A stretch of DNA of 64,000 nucleotides, taken from assembly GCA_029212615.1 (NCBI GenBank), contig JARGPJ010000003.1, forward strand, positions 62,001 to 126,000, given 5' to 3'. Position 1 is the first letter of the stretch. Each line of letters starts with the position of its first letter. Position numbers and translations under genes: made by a program. Shown here piece by piece: positions 46,151 through 55,444 of this stretch. Below the pieces are notes generated by a model, which was not told where the DNA came from, ran no database searches, and worked only from the letters and a program-made list of their open reading frames with translations. The DNA comes from Verrucomicrobiales bacterium (GTDB taxonomy: Bacteria > Verrucomicrobiota > Verrucomicrobiia > Verrucomicrobiales > DEV007).

Positions 46151-46182
46151 AAGAGGCAGTCGGAAACGGCTGCCTCTTTTTT
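46151..46182 (+). terminator. Intrinsic terminator after the YRG-repeat pair
   Basis: The stem AGAGGCAG / CTGCCTCT, extended by CG pairs around a GAAA loop, is followed by a run of six T. Confidence 0.9.
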
Positions 46183-46332
46183 GTGGACGAACAGACCAGC
46201 CCCACAAAGGGTTTCTTATTGGCCGGTCAATGGAAGACTTTCATTTCTTCCTCGAGAAATATTTCGCGCATTGTCGTGCCCTCAGGTTTGCTTGAGGAGT
46301 AGAATTTGCCAACATTTGCTTTACCTTCCTCC

Positions 46333-47148
46333 ATGCTCCGCCCCCGAAAAAAGTATACCGTTCGTGATCTGCAACAACTTAAGGGCAAACGAGTCTTAAC
46401 ACATATTCACGTCAAGTCGCCCGAGGAAGCAGCGGCGGCGGAAGAGGCGGGGCTCGACCTCCTGAGTTGCAGCTACGATTCGCCGGAAGCTCAAGCACGC
46501 CTGCCGAGGCTGGTTGAGGCGGCTCCCAACAGTTTTCTGTCAGGGGCGACGCCTCATGGTCTCGCCAGTCAGGAGGAGGCGATTCGGGTAGGTTTTTCCG
46601 CGCTGGAAGCAGGGGCCAGTTCGGTGTATTGCTCATCGAGTCCTTTCATCATCGAAGCGATGTCGCGGGAAGGAATTCCCGTTGTCGGGCATCTCGGACT
46701 GGTGCCTCGTCATGTTACCTGGACAGGGTATCGGGCCATTGGGAAAACGGCAGAGGAAGCGTCAAAGCTTCTCGGACAAATGAAGGAACTTGAAAGTGCC
46801 GGTGCCTATGCGGCGGAACTGGAAGTCGTCCCGCACCAGCTCGGAAGCTATCTAAGCTCACAAACGTCGATGCTTCTGATGTCCCTCGGTTCAGGGACAG
46901 GATGCGACACCCAGTTTCTTTTCTCAGACGATATTCTCGGCGACTACGACGAAAGACTCCCCCGTCACGCGAAAGCCTACCGGAATTTCAGGGCTGAGTA
47001 TGAAAGGCTTCAGCGTGAACGCGTCGCCGCTTTTCAGGAATACGCAGCGGAGGTGAACGCCGGACAATTTCCTCAGTCAGAGAATCTCATCGAGATGCCG
47101 ACGACGGAGTGGGAAGCTTTTCTTCGAAAGGTAGAGACGCCCGCGTGA
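46333..47148 (+). CDS. Divergent PanB-like (ketopantoate hydroxymethyltransferase fold) protein
   Basis: 271 residues from the ATG at 46333. The fold is clearly that of PanB: IPVVGHLGLVPRHV and the ELEVVP phrase align well with the family. However, the Mg ligands of PanB (Asp in VGDSLG and in ADLPF) and the K-x-E of VKIEGG are replaced: the corresponding stretches read SCSYDS, SGATPHG and VYCSSS. Only the catalytic glutamate remains. It is probably a relative with another lyase/aldolase activity. No other pantothenate genes are in the window. Confidence 0.7.
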   Translation: MLRPRKKYTVRDLQQLKGKRVLTHIHVKSPEEAAAAEEAGLDLLSCSYDSPEAQARLPRLVEAAPNSFLSGATPHGLASQEEAIRVGFSALEAGASSVYCSSSPFIIEAMSREGIPVVGHLGLVPRHVTWTGYRAIGKTAEEASKLLGQMKELESAGAYAAELEVVPHQLGSYLSSQTSMLLMSLGSGTGCDTQFLFSDDILGDYDERLPRHAKAYRNFRAEYERLQRERVAAFQEYAAEVNAGQFPQSENLIEMPTTEWEAFLRKVETPA

Positions 47149-47259
47149 GGTTCATTTCGAGGTCGGACTGCCTTATTATCAATGAGCGGGCATCATTTCG
47201 ATCCTCATTGGCCTTCAATTTGCTAGGTAGGGAGTAATCCGCACCCTAGCTCCTACCCC

Positions 47260-49434
47260 ATGCCCAACTCCCCGGAAAAAACGAAGCTGACCGACTGGGT
47301 CGACCCCTTTCTCGGCTGTGAACCTGCACGCTTACCGGAGCCCGATGCTCTCGCGGCAAAATGGTGGTGCGCCAAACCTCCCATCGGTAACACCCATCCC
47401 GGCGCAACAATGCCTTTCGGGATGGTGTCCGTCTGTGCCTATTCCGGAGCCTATGTCACTGGCTACGGGAAATACGCAGTCTCTCTCTCAGGCGACGAGC
47501 CGGAGAAACTTTACCAGGAGAACACCGCTCTCGGAATTGCTCACTTTCAACAATCCGGAACCGGCCGGATCCGGATGTATTACAACTACCTTCTCACGAC
47601 TCCTCTCACCGGCGAGGGATTGAGCGGAATCGGAACCAGGTTCAGACTGGAGAATGAGACCTCCCGCCCCGGACGCTACGCGGGCCGCTTTGCTGAATCA
47701 GGGGTCAGTTTCGAAGTCACCTGCACAAAGCGCACCGCCGTGCACCGCTACTCCTTTCCTGAAAACGAAAGGGGGAAAGTTGTCGTCGACTTTACCTCCG
47801 GCGGCCTCCTTATCGAAGGGATGACGACCTATCCGCAAAAGAGCAGCGCCCGTTTTCTGAACAAACAAGCCTGCGAAGGTTGTGTCACGATCGAAGGTAT
47901 CCCCTTTTACTTTCACGCTCAATGCATGACTCCGGTAAAGGCCTCCGGTTTCTGGGAAAACGGGGAACCTGTCACCGTCGAGGGCACCTACAAACCGTCA
48001 AAGGAAACGAGAGAAGCGCAGCAAAGTTACGGCATCTGGTTCGAAGCGGCTGAGCCCGGAGCGACAATCGAATATCGCATCGCCTTCTCGCTGCACACTC
48101 CTGAGCGCCCCGGAGAGGCGATTGCGATGCGCAAATCTTTGAGCTTTGAAGATATTGCCGGTGAAATCGATGAGATCTGGGAATCCATTTTATCCAGAAT
48201 CATGGTGGAAGGTGGCAGTGACACCGATCGCGAAATTTTCTACTCAGCCCTCTACCATGCCACTCTCAAACCCGGGGACTTCATGGATGAGAGCCCGTTT
48301 TCGCCAGAGCCCGGCCCCTTCTTTTTCGACCTCTCAACCCTGTGGGATCTCTACAAAACACAGCTCCCCCTCCTCATGACCCTCTGGCCGGAACTCGGGG
48401 CCGATTTTGTAAAATTTCTTGTCGGGGTTGCCCGTCGCGAGGGCTCCTTTCCGGTTAGCTACCTCATGGACAACGGGCCTGAGCGCTTTGGAAAACAGGC
48501 AACCGGGCTTTGCCACATGATTCTCACCGACGCCCAGATGCGGGGAGTCGATGGAAACTGGGATGAAGTCCTTATGTTGCTCTGGCGTACCAGCCTCAGC
48601 GGAAAAGGACGACGCGGTAAGTTTGCTGAATTCGCACGAAACCACGTCGTCGAGCCCCTATCGCACACCCTCGATCTCGCCTTTGCGAACTGGTGTATCT
48701 CACAGATGGCAAAACGAATCGGCGATCAGATCATCTATGACAAAAGCATCCCCCTTTCCAGATACTGGGTGAATGCATTCGATCCGGACACCGGCCTCCT
48801 CAGCGAAGACTCAGACTACTACGAAGGCGAATACTGGAACTACTCTTTCCGCTTCATTCACGACATGGTAGGACGCATCAAGATGGCGGGCGGTGAGAAG
48901 GAGTTCGTCGATCTACTCGATCTGTTCTTCGGATTCACTGACCCTGAACCCGGGCAGACCGTGCACCATTTCGAAGGGCTGAACAATGAGCCGGATATGG
49001 AGTCGCCCTACGCCTACCTTTTCGCCGGTCGGCATGACCGGACCGCGGAAGTCGTTCGAAAAGTAATGCGATACCAGTTTACGACGGGCAAAGGAGGCCT
49101 CCCGGGAAATGATGATTCAGGCGGCCTTTCCTCCTGGTACGTCTGGAGCGCGATAGGGATTTTTCCCGTTACCGGCCTCCCCATCATGCTCATCGGCAGC
49201 CCGATTTTCGAAAAAGCATCGATGAAACTTCACGGGGGAAACTTCACCGTGACGGCGTTGAACCAGGCCACCGAACACTATTATGTGCAACGGGCGTGGC
49301 TCAACGGCAAGCCCCTCAATCGCTGCTACCTCAAGCTCTCTGAGTTCGCCGCAGAAGCTGAACTGGTCCTTGAGATGGGCCCGGAAGCATCTGATTGGGC
49401 TTCCGATTCCCGTCCTCCCTCCTTCGTTTCGTGA
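47260..49434 (+). CDS. GH92-family alpha-mannosidase-like glycosidase
   Basis: 724 residues. The N-terminal VDPFLGC ... GNTHPGATMPFGMV and the C-terminal DDSGGLSSWYVWSAIGIFPVTGLP are diagnostic of GH92, which removes alpha-1,2-, -1,3- or -1,4-linked mannose using calcium. The catalytic acid region with DESPFSPEPGPFFFDLSTLWDLYKTQLP is present. No signal peptide is seen at the first ATG, so the enzyme may be cytoplasmic. A glycosyltransferase gene follows 107 bases downstream. Confidence 0.88.
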   Translation: MPNSPEKTKLTDWVDPFLGCEPARLPEPDALAAKWWCAKPPIGNTHPGATMPFGMVSVCAYSGAYVTGYGKYAVSLSGDEPEKLYQENTALGIAHFQQSGTGRIRMYYNYLLTTPLTGEGLSGIGTRFRLENETSRPGRYAGRFAESGVSFEVTCTKRTAVHRYSFPENERGKVVVDFTSGGLLIEGMTTYPQKSSARFLNKQACEGCVTIEGIPFYFHAQCMTPVKASGFWENGEPVTVEGTYKPSKETREAQQSYGIWFEAAEPGATIEYRIAFSLHTPERPGEAIAMRKSLSFEDIAGEIDEIWESILSRIMVEGGSDTDREIFYSALYHATLKPGDFMDESPFSPEPGPFFFDLSTLWDLYKTQLPLLMTLWPELGADFVKFLVGVARREGSFPVSYLMDNGPERFGKQATGLCHMILTDAQMRGVDGNWDEVLMLLWRTSLSGKGRRGKFAEFARNHVVEPLSHTLDLAFANWCISQMAKRIGDQIIYDKSIPLSRYWVNAFDPDTGLLSEDSDYYEGEYWNYSFRFIHDMVGRIKMAGGEKEFVDLLDLFFGFTDPEPGQTVHHFEGLNNEPDMESPYAYLFAGRHDRTAEVVRKVMRYQFTTGKGGLPGNDDSGGLSSWYVWSAIGIFPVTGLPIMLIGSPIFEKASMKLHGGNFTVTALNQATEHYYVQRAWLNGKPLNRCYLKLSEFAAEAELVLEMGPEASDWASDSRPPSFVS

Positions 49435-49541
49435 CAGGATTGCCACGCCCGGAAAAGGTTCGCCTTTCTTAAACAAAACGAACTTGGCACACAAGATGCG
49501 CACCTGTCGTGGTGCAGTAAACCTCGACCCTCACCAGTTCT

Positions 49542-50882
49542 ATGCTCAAGCAACCCGACCACACCATCGACTCATTCAACGGACAGAACCCGTCAGAGAA
49601 AGACGTGAACAATCTTATTCTCGTGGTGCGCGCTGACCCGATTATCTGCGGGCACTCAACCGAGGCACGCAACCTCGCCGAAGCGGCAATCGCACGCGGC
49701 TTCAATTCCGTACACATCGTGAGCTATCCGATCGAGACACTTCAGGCGAGTTCACTCCCTCTGAAGCCACTCGACACCATTTCCCCCTATTCCGACGGAA
49801 TCGAAGTAGACCGCCCCGAGCCAATTGGGGACTATAAAGTACTCGATGGTCGCCTCGGCTATGCGATCAGCGGACAACTCGTTGATCTCATCCACAAACT
49901 TCCCGGGAAGACGATGATCATGGATCTCTATCTCGTTCCGCATGGCCAGATGGTGATTAATGCGATCGACAGCTTCCGAGGCCTCAAGAAACAGCCTAAT
50001 GTTCTCACGGTGGGAGAAGCGGTTGGATCCGATATCACGAACGTCGTCACTAACGCCCTTGCCGCGGGTCAAACCGGTGCCGCCCAGATTGTGCTTTCCA
50101 ACTACCTTCATCACGACCTTCCCGTCGCGGTGAGCCAATTCACGAAAGACATGATCGTGGATGCCGGCATCAAGGTGGATGCCGAAATGGGAACCGATTT
50201 CGCAGCACAACTCAAAGAGCGTGTTGAAATCAGCTTTCCTGCAATCGACACCGGTGCCTACACTTCGATTGAAGAGGATCAAAGCCGCGTCGTCGAAGTT
50301 CTCGCTTCACGGGGACTGGAGCAGGACGACTACGTCATGTTTCTTTCCCGAATTGCCCCGGCAAAAGGTGTGGATGACCTCATCGCTGCTTACAAATCCA
50401 GCGAACTCTACGGCCAGAAGAAGCTCATCATTTGCGGCAACGGCCCAATGAAAGAGGAGATCCAGGAAATGTCAGCCACCGACAACAACATCCGCGTTCT
50501 CGACGATGTCAGCGACGAGGAGAAAGGTGTCCTCATGTATGGAGCTTTCGCCTACTGCCTGCCGAGCAAACCGATGCCCGAATTTATCGAGACCTTCGGT
50601 ATCGCAGTTGCCGAGAAGATGCTCGCAGGAGGCCCCGGTCCGGTGATTACCACCCGCACCGGCGGCATTCCCGAAGCAACGGGAGGGCATTGCCTTGAAC
50701 ACGAAGCTGGAAATGTGGAAGAACTTCGCGAATGCCTCAACAAGGCCTACTTCATGACTGAGGAGGAACGCAAAGAACTCTCAGAGCGTGCCCGAACATT
50801 TGCCCTGAACTTCGACCGGGTTGCCATTCTCGACAACCTGATCAAGCGAAGCTTCGCGGTGACCTCTTCAGCTGAATTCTGA
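49542..50882 (+). CDS. GT4-family glycosyltransferase (GT-B fold)
   Basis: 446 residues, cytosolic. The C-terminal GT-B half carries FLSRIAPAKGVDDLIAAY, the donor-binding KLIICGNGPMKEEI and the E-x7-E motif in EFIETFGIAVAEKMLAGG. TRTGGIPEATGGHC follows, as in GT4 enzymes that use nucleotide sugars. The acceptor is unknown. An intrinsic terminator lies just after. Position behind a GH92 gene suggests a mannose-related pathway, but this is inference. Confidence 0.9.
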   Translation: MLKQPDHTIDSFNGQNPSEKDVNNLILVVRADPIICGHSTEARNLAEAAIARGFNSVHIVSYPIETLQASSLPLKPLDTISPYSDGIEVDRPEPIGDYKVLDGRLGYAISGQLVDLIHKLPGKTMIMDLYLVPHGQMVINAIDSFRGLKKQPNVLTVGEAVGSDITNVVTNALAAGQTGAAQIVLSNYLHHDLPVAVSQFTKDMIVDAGIKVDAEMGTDFAAQLKERVEISFPAIDTGAYTSIEEDQSRVVEVLASRGLEQDDYVMFLSRIAPAKGVDDLIAAYKSSELYGQKKLIICGNGPMKEEIQEMSATDNNIRVLDDVSDEEKGVLMYGAFAYCLPSKPMPEFIETFGIAVAEKMLAGGPGPVITTRTGGIPEATGGHCLEHEAGNVEELRECLNKAYFMTEEERKELSERARTFALNFDRVAILDNLIKRSFAVTSSAEF

Positions 50883-50911
50883 ATCACCGCCTGTTCTTCC
50901 CAGCCATCGTC

Positions 50912-50950
50912 AGAGCCGGGAGCTGAAGATCACCTTCCGGCTCTTTCTTT
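50912..50950 (+). terminator. Intrinsic terminator after the GT4 gene
   Basis: AGAGCCGG (50912-50919) pairs with CCGGCTCT (50937-50944), followed by TTCTTTC. A second small inverted repeat (GGGGAGT / ACTCCCC) follows at about 50980-51003 in the same gap. Confidence 0.7.
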
Positions 50951-51156
50951 CAACGAAGGAGAAGGCACGATCAAGTTTCCGGGGAGTAGACTTCATGACT
51001 CCCCTGTCAGGGCGAATCACTCTGAATTCGCAATTGCCCCTCGCCGCTCGTCCGGAAGCCCTTCCTGAGCACGTGGATTTTCCCGGCAGGAGAAAACATC
51101 ATGCCCGGGCAGAACCATATAACTGACTGCCACTCAATAAAATCTGATCAGAACAA

Positions 51157-54100
51157 CTACTCCACCGTCATCTCACCTTTCATGATGATCCAGTGTCCGG
51201 GAAAGGTGCACAGATAGGGATAAACACCGGCCTTTTTCGGTGCTTTAAAACGAAGCACTTCAGCCGTGTCAGGCTCGAGAAGTTTGGTGTGGTGCAAAAT
51301 TTGCGGACTGTCAGGAATGAACCCCTTTGAAAGTCCCTTCGGATCTTTCGCCATTTCATTCCCCGCCATCCCGACTTCCTCGAGCGCACCCGGCTTGACG
51401 ATCACGAGATTGTGTTGCGTCGCATCCGGATTCACGAGAGTCAATTTAACCGGCTGTCCCGCTTTCACCGTGAAGCTCGTTTTATCGAACATCATCCGTT
51501 CCGGCACACAATTCATCTCAAGTGAAAAGAGGTCTTTCTGACTGTCAAAACCGGCATCCTGAGAGGTTCTCCTGCTCTTCGCAAAGGCCATTTTCTCATG
51601 CTCTTCCCAGCTCTCATAAAAAGCGGGAATCGCCGGATACTTCGCGGCGAAAACCTCGTCACCCTTCCAATGCCCGACAAGAGCCTCTGATATCAACGCT
51701 GTCTGCGCAGCGAACTTCAAATGATCACCCATCGGCTCCTCAAAAATCGAAGCGACAGCCGAAAGAGCTTCCTTCGAGCCGAAATAGGTCGCCGATATCA
51801 CCGCCTCAAGACGAACGATTCCATCCTCATCCTTCGCAGCCCTCTCCAGCAGTTCGAGTCCACCGTCATCGAATTGATCATAAATAAATCGAAGTTGATG
51901 CGTCGCCGCTGATCGCGCATCGGAAATCTCAGAATCGAGGAGACCGGCAACGAGTTGAGGACGGAAAATGCCCACCCGTCGATAGGTCCAGAGGGCCTCC
52001 AATCGATGGTGATCGTACCGAACTTCCTTCGGGTCAAGAGATTCAACCCACTCGTCGAGCGCAGCCGCGACGGCGACAGGATCGCGGAACTGCAGTTCCC
52101 GTTTTGACCAGTAGCGATAACGATATTCAGGGCGTTTCAAATTCTCGATCAAATCGGGGATCGACGCACCTGAAATAGCCGGTGGGTCCTGCAGTTCGCC
52201 CCCCTTTGGAACAATCCTCCAGATACGGCCGGAGACGCGGTCGCGTCGGGGGTCTCGCAGAGAATACTGAGCATGGCCTTTCACCGGATTATACCAGTCA
52301 CAAATATACATCGCTCCACGAGGTCCGAAGCGAAGGTCTACGGGGATGAAGCTGAGATTCGTTGAAAAGACTAGATCGGAAACGTATTCCTCGGTGTAGT
52401 GGTCCTCTTTCTTCACCCATCGATGAAACTCAATCCGGTTCGTCGGCTTGTATCGAGCTTTGATGAAACCGCCCTGCATCTCATCGGGCCACATCGGAAA
52501 ATCGACGAACTCGTGCCCGCACACTCCGGAGTAGGCGGGAATCCCCGCCGCCTTCGGTTGCTGCTCCGGATAGGGCGGATTGAGGGCATGGAATGCGGAC
52601 GCGAAAATGGGATGGCTCGCGACATGGTTCCCCCAGTCATCGTAGGTCACCCCCCAGGGATTCGTATTTGGATAGCTCCCAAAAGTCGTGAGCTTCTGCG
52701 TGCGCGGCGTGTAGCGAAACCAGGCCGAGTTCTTTGCTCTGACGGGACCATATGCCGTCTCAACCTGTGAGTTGTGAAAAATCGATTCCCGAAAAACGAG
52801 ATCGCCATCCGGTGTCCAGGCAAAATCATGCAGCGCGTGGTGACTGTCCTCCATTCCAAACCCGCTCAGAACCCGGGTGCGTCGATCCGCCCTGTCATCC
52901 CCATCCGTATCCTCAAGGAGAAGGAGATGAGGCTGATCCGAAACATAACAGCCATTGTCCGTGAGAACAAAGGAGAGCGGAATGTGCAACCCGTCAGCGA
53001 AGATCGTCGATTTGTCCGCTTTGCCGTCATTGTCAGTGTCCTCCAGAATGACGATGGTATCAGCCGGCTCATCGCCGGGATAAACATGAGGATACGTTTT
53101 CGACGTGGATACCCAAAGGCGGCCTCGACCGTCCCATTTCATCGCAACAGGACAGGCAATTTCAGGAAATTCCTCCTCCGTCGCAAAGGCATTCACTTCG
53201 AAACGAGGATCGATCTGAAAGGCGGCAAGTTCATCCTCCGGGGACATCCACTCGTTCGCTCCTCTCGCTTCCACCACTGAATCGAGCGGCGGAATCTCGG
53301 AGTCGTCTGGCAGGGTCTCAGCCTCCGGATTCTTCGCTATCGCATGAATCGCAGCCTCGCGGCTACTCGTCATCATTTCGAAGTTCCTCATTGCAGGAAG
53401 AAAATCGAGATAGCCGTAATCCTTGTTCCGCCCCCCGGTATAATAGAACGAATTCGCAGGACGATAGCGTCGCTGATACTGACGGTTCTTATCGATCACG
53501 AGCTCGCGGACCTTTGCATTCACCTCCGGCGAAGACTCACCGAAGCTTTCACTGAAGAGCTGATTTGCAAAGACCTCATACCCATCCGCAGTCATGTGAG
53601 CTCCGTTGATTGTCAGATCAGTGTCAGGATCTTCAAAGGCGGTTCGAGTCACGGCAAAGACATCGGCGAATCCCACCTCCATCTCCGCAGCAACCTCCTT
53701 CATCGCCTCTGTATATAGAGCGAGACGGTCATTATTCATGTCGGCGCCCCTTACCCCTGCCGCATTTTCATTCGCAATCGGTGAGACCAGCACAATCTGC
53801 GGCCCCGACTCTCCATTGAAAAGTGACGACTTCATCTCCCTGAGGTAGTCGGAGAGGCGCTCTCTGAAATCAGGGATCGCGCCGGCCCCGGCAAACGACT
53901 CGTTGTATCCAAAAGCGGCAAAGATCACGTCGACCTTTTCACGGGTGAGGTGTTGGGCAACTGAGGCAAAGTTCTCAGGGCGAGGCTGGAGGTCTACTTC
54001 ATCAGCCGGCCAGGAGAAATTCCGGATCTCCAAATCGAGTTCCGGATGAGCCTGATAAATCATTGATTCGAAAAAGCCAAACTGCCCCGCCCGGTCAAAC

Positions 54101-54357
54101 AGGGTGTTTCCGACAAGAGCAATGCGGTCCCCTTCTTTCAACTCAAGAGGCAGCGTCGTGGCTGTCGGGCTTCCCTTCCCCGCCACCGGCGCATTCTCCG
54201 CGTAGATCCCGTAGGCCGCCAAAGCGGGGTCTTTGGGAGGAGCCGGCTTGTCGATCGTCTGATACTTTGCATCCTTCTTGTCGTCGACAATCCCGGGGGC
54301 ATGCTGTGCATGAAGAACCGATGCAGCGAAGAAGATGATGATGACCCAATATTTCAT
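51157..54357 (-). CDS. Multi-domain secreted oxidoreductase: SGNH-like - quinoprotein dehydrogenase - HEAT - cupredoxin
   Basis: 1066 residues with a signal peptide (YWVIIIFFAASVLHA). Residues about 70-290 resemble an SGNH hydrolase (GDRIALVGNTLFDR, FAAFGYNESF, INGAHMTADGY), though its blocks are altered from standard GDS and GxND. Residues about 385-700 form a soluble glucose dehydrogenase-like propeller (ACPVAMKWDGRGRLWV, EDTDNDGKAD, RFGPRGAMYICDWYNP). A HEAT-like helical region follows (about 750-930). The last 110 residues are a plastocyanin/azurin-type cupredoxin with ligands His (TQHN), Cys and His (YLCTFPGHW) and Met (IIM). No heme CxxCH is seen, so copper may replace cytochrome as electron acceptor. 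Confidence 0.85.
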   Translation of the reverse strand: MKYWVIIIFFAASVLHAQHAPGIVDDKKDAKYQTIDKPAPPKDPALAAYGIYAENAPVAGKGSPTATTLPLELKEGDRIALVGNTLFDRAGQFGFFESMIYQAHPELDLEIRNFSWPADEVDLQPRPENFASVAQHLTREKVDVIFAAFGYNESFAGAGAIPDFRERLSDYLREMKSSLFNGESGPQIVLVSPIANENAAGVRGADMNNDRLALYTEAMKEVAAEMEVGFADVFAVTRTAFEDPDTDLTINGAHMTADGYEVFANQLFSESFGESSPEVNAKVRELVIDKNRQYQRRYRPANSFYYTGGRNKDYGYLDFLPAMRNFEMMTSSREAAIHAIAKNPEAETLPDDSEIPPLDSVVEARGANEWMSPEDELAAFQIDPRFEVNAFATEEEFPEIACPVAMKWDGRGRLWVSTSKTYPHVYPGDEPADTIVILEDTDNDGKADKSTIFADGLHIPLSFVLTDNGCYVSDQPHLLLLEDTDGDDRADRRTRVLSGFGMEDSHHALHDFAWTPDGDLVFRESIFHNSQVETAYGPVRAKNSAWFRYTPRTQKLTTFGSYPNTNPWGVTYDDWGNHVASHPIFASAFHALNPPYPEQQPKAAGIPAYSGVCGHEFVDFPMWPDEMQGGFIKARYKPTNRIEFHRWVKKEDHYTEEYVSDLVFSTNLSFIPVDLRFGPRGAMYICDWYNPVKGHAQYSLRDPRRDRVSGRIWRIVPKGGELQDPPAISGASIPDLIENLKRPEYRYRYWSKRELQFRDPVAVAAALDEWVESLDPKEVRYDHHRLEALWTYRRVGIFRPQLVAGLLDSEISDARSAATHQLRFIYDQFDDGGLELLERAAKDEDGIVRLEAVISATYFGSKEALSAVASIFEEPMGDHLKFAAQTALISEALVGHWKGDEVFAAKYPAIPAFYESWEEHEKMAFAKSRRTSQDAGFDSQKDLFSLEMNCVPERMMFDKTSFTVKAGQPVKLTLVNPDATQHNLVIVKPGALEEVGMAGNEMAKDPKGLSKGFIPDSPQILHHTKLLEPDTAEVLRFKAPKKAGVYPYLCTFPGHWIIMKGEMTVE

Positions 54358-54450
54358 GATCGGGATATCTCATGAACGGCAAAGAAGGTCAATTCCCCTG
54401 CCCTCCGTAAAACAGCCAAAATTCTTCAGTGAGACAGGGGCTTCTACTAC

Positions 54451-55344
54451 ATGCAGCAACGCCATCGCTTGACCGGCATCCATCCCCTGCCATCTTCTCA
54501 GGTGATTGAAAGCCTTGACCTGGAACTGACCCCGAAACGCAAAGCAATGCTCGCCTGCTTTGCGGTTTCGACCGTCCTCCTCATTCCCGCCGGACAACTC
54601 ATCGCCGGTGGATTGTTTTCCCTTGCCTGTATTGGGCTCATCGCAACTGACCCTGAGACGAAGCTTCGACGGCGCATGGGGATTCTCATGGGCTGTGTGC
54701 TTCTTCTCGGCGCGATCGACATCAATCCCTCATTGAAAAACGAGAACTTTATCGCCCTTAGCATCCCCTTTGCGCTCGTCATCACTATCCCCGCGATCAT
54801 TCAACACTTCGGTGACAAAGGGGTCATCCGCTATCGCTTTTGGCCCGTACACTGGCGCAAACACGATCTCATCTATACCATTCTCGCGATCCCACTTGCC
54901 TGGGTTGTGCTGAAATCCTACGAATGGGGAAACCGCGAACTCTTCGACAACGAACTCTTCCGGCAGTGGGCAATGCCGGCGGAGGCTGATGACAGGGAAA
55001 TTCGACGCCTCTTTGTCGGGATCAATCTGGTGGGGATCTGGGATGAACTCTTTTTCGTCAACACCTGCTTTGCCCTCCTCCGAAGCCTCTTCCGCTTTCG
55101 TGTCGCCAATGCGATCCAGGCCGTGATCTATACCGCCGTGCTTTACGACATGGCTTTTGTGGGATGTGGGGTCTTCATCGTCTTTCTCTTCGCCTGGACG
55201 CAGGGGTCTATGTTTGAAAAATCGGAAAGCCTTCTCTGGGTGCTCATCGTTCACCTTATCGTCGATTATTTTCTCGTCGCCTTCATCGTGCAACACTACT
55301 ACCCCGACTACGGTCTCGATTTTCTTTGGCGAAAAGGCTTCTGA
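54451..55344 (+). CDS. CPBP (Abi)-like membrane protein with degenerate active site
   Basis: 297 residues with about eight membrane helices. The segment IWDELFFVNTCFALLRSLF lines up with the motif-1 region of CPBP intramembrane proteases (E-E-x-x-x-R), but here it reads D-E-L-F-F-V with the arginine missing. The HLIVDYFLV segment near the C terminus recalls the third family motif. The altered motif 1 suggests loss of the metal-protease activity. The first ATG is used; a start further in is possible. Confidence 0.6.
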   Translation: MQQRHRLTGIHPLPSSQVIESLDLELTPKRKAMLACFAVSTVLLIPAGQLIAGGLFSLACIGLIATDPETKLRRRMGILMGCVLLLGAIDINPSLKNENFIALSIPFALVITIPAIIQHFGDKGVIRYRFWPVHWRKHDLIYTILAIPLAWVVLKSYEWGNRELFDNELFRQWAMPAEADDREIRRLFVGINLVGIWDELFFVNTCFALLRSLFRFRVANAIQAVIYTAVLYDMAFVGCGVFIVFLFAWTQGSMFEKSESLLWVLIVHLIVDYFLVAFIVQHYYPDYGLDFLWRKGF

Positions 55345-55444
55345 ACGCCGGACCCAACAGGGTTGAGTCTCCGAGCGTACCCTGTTGAATGACGCTAATG
55401 CGGGCTTGTTCGAACGGAAGGCCTCCTGTGTAATTCCTCTGACC

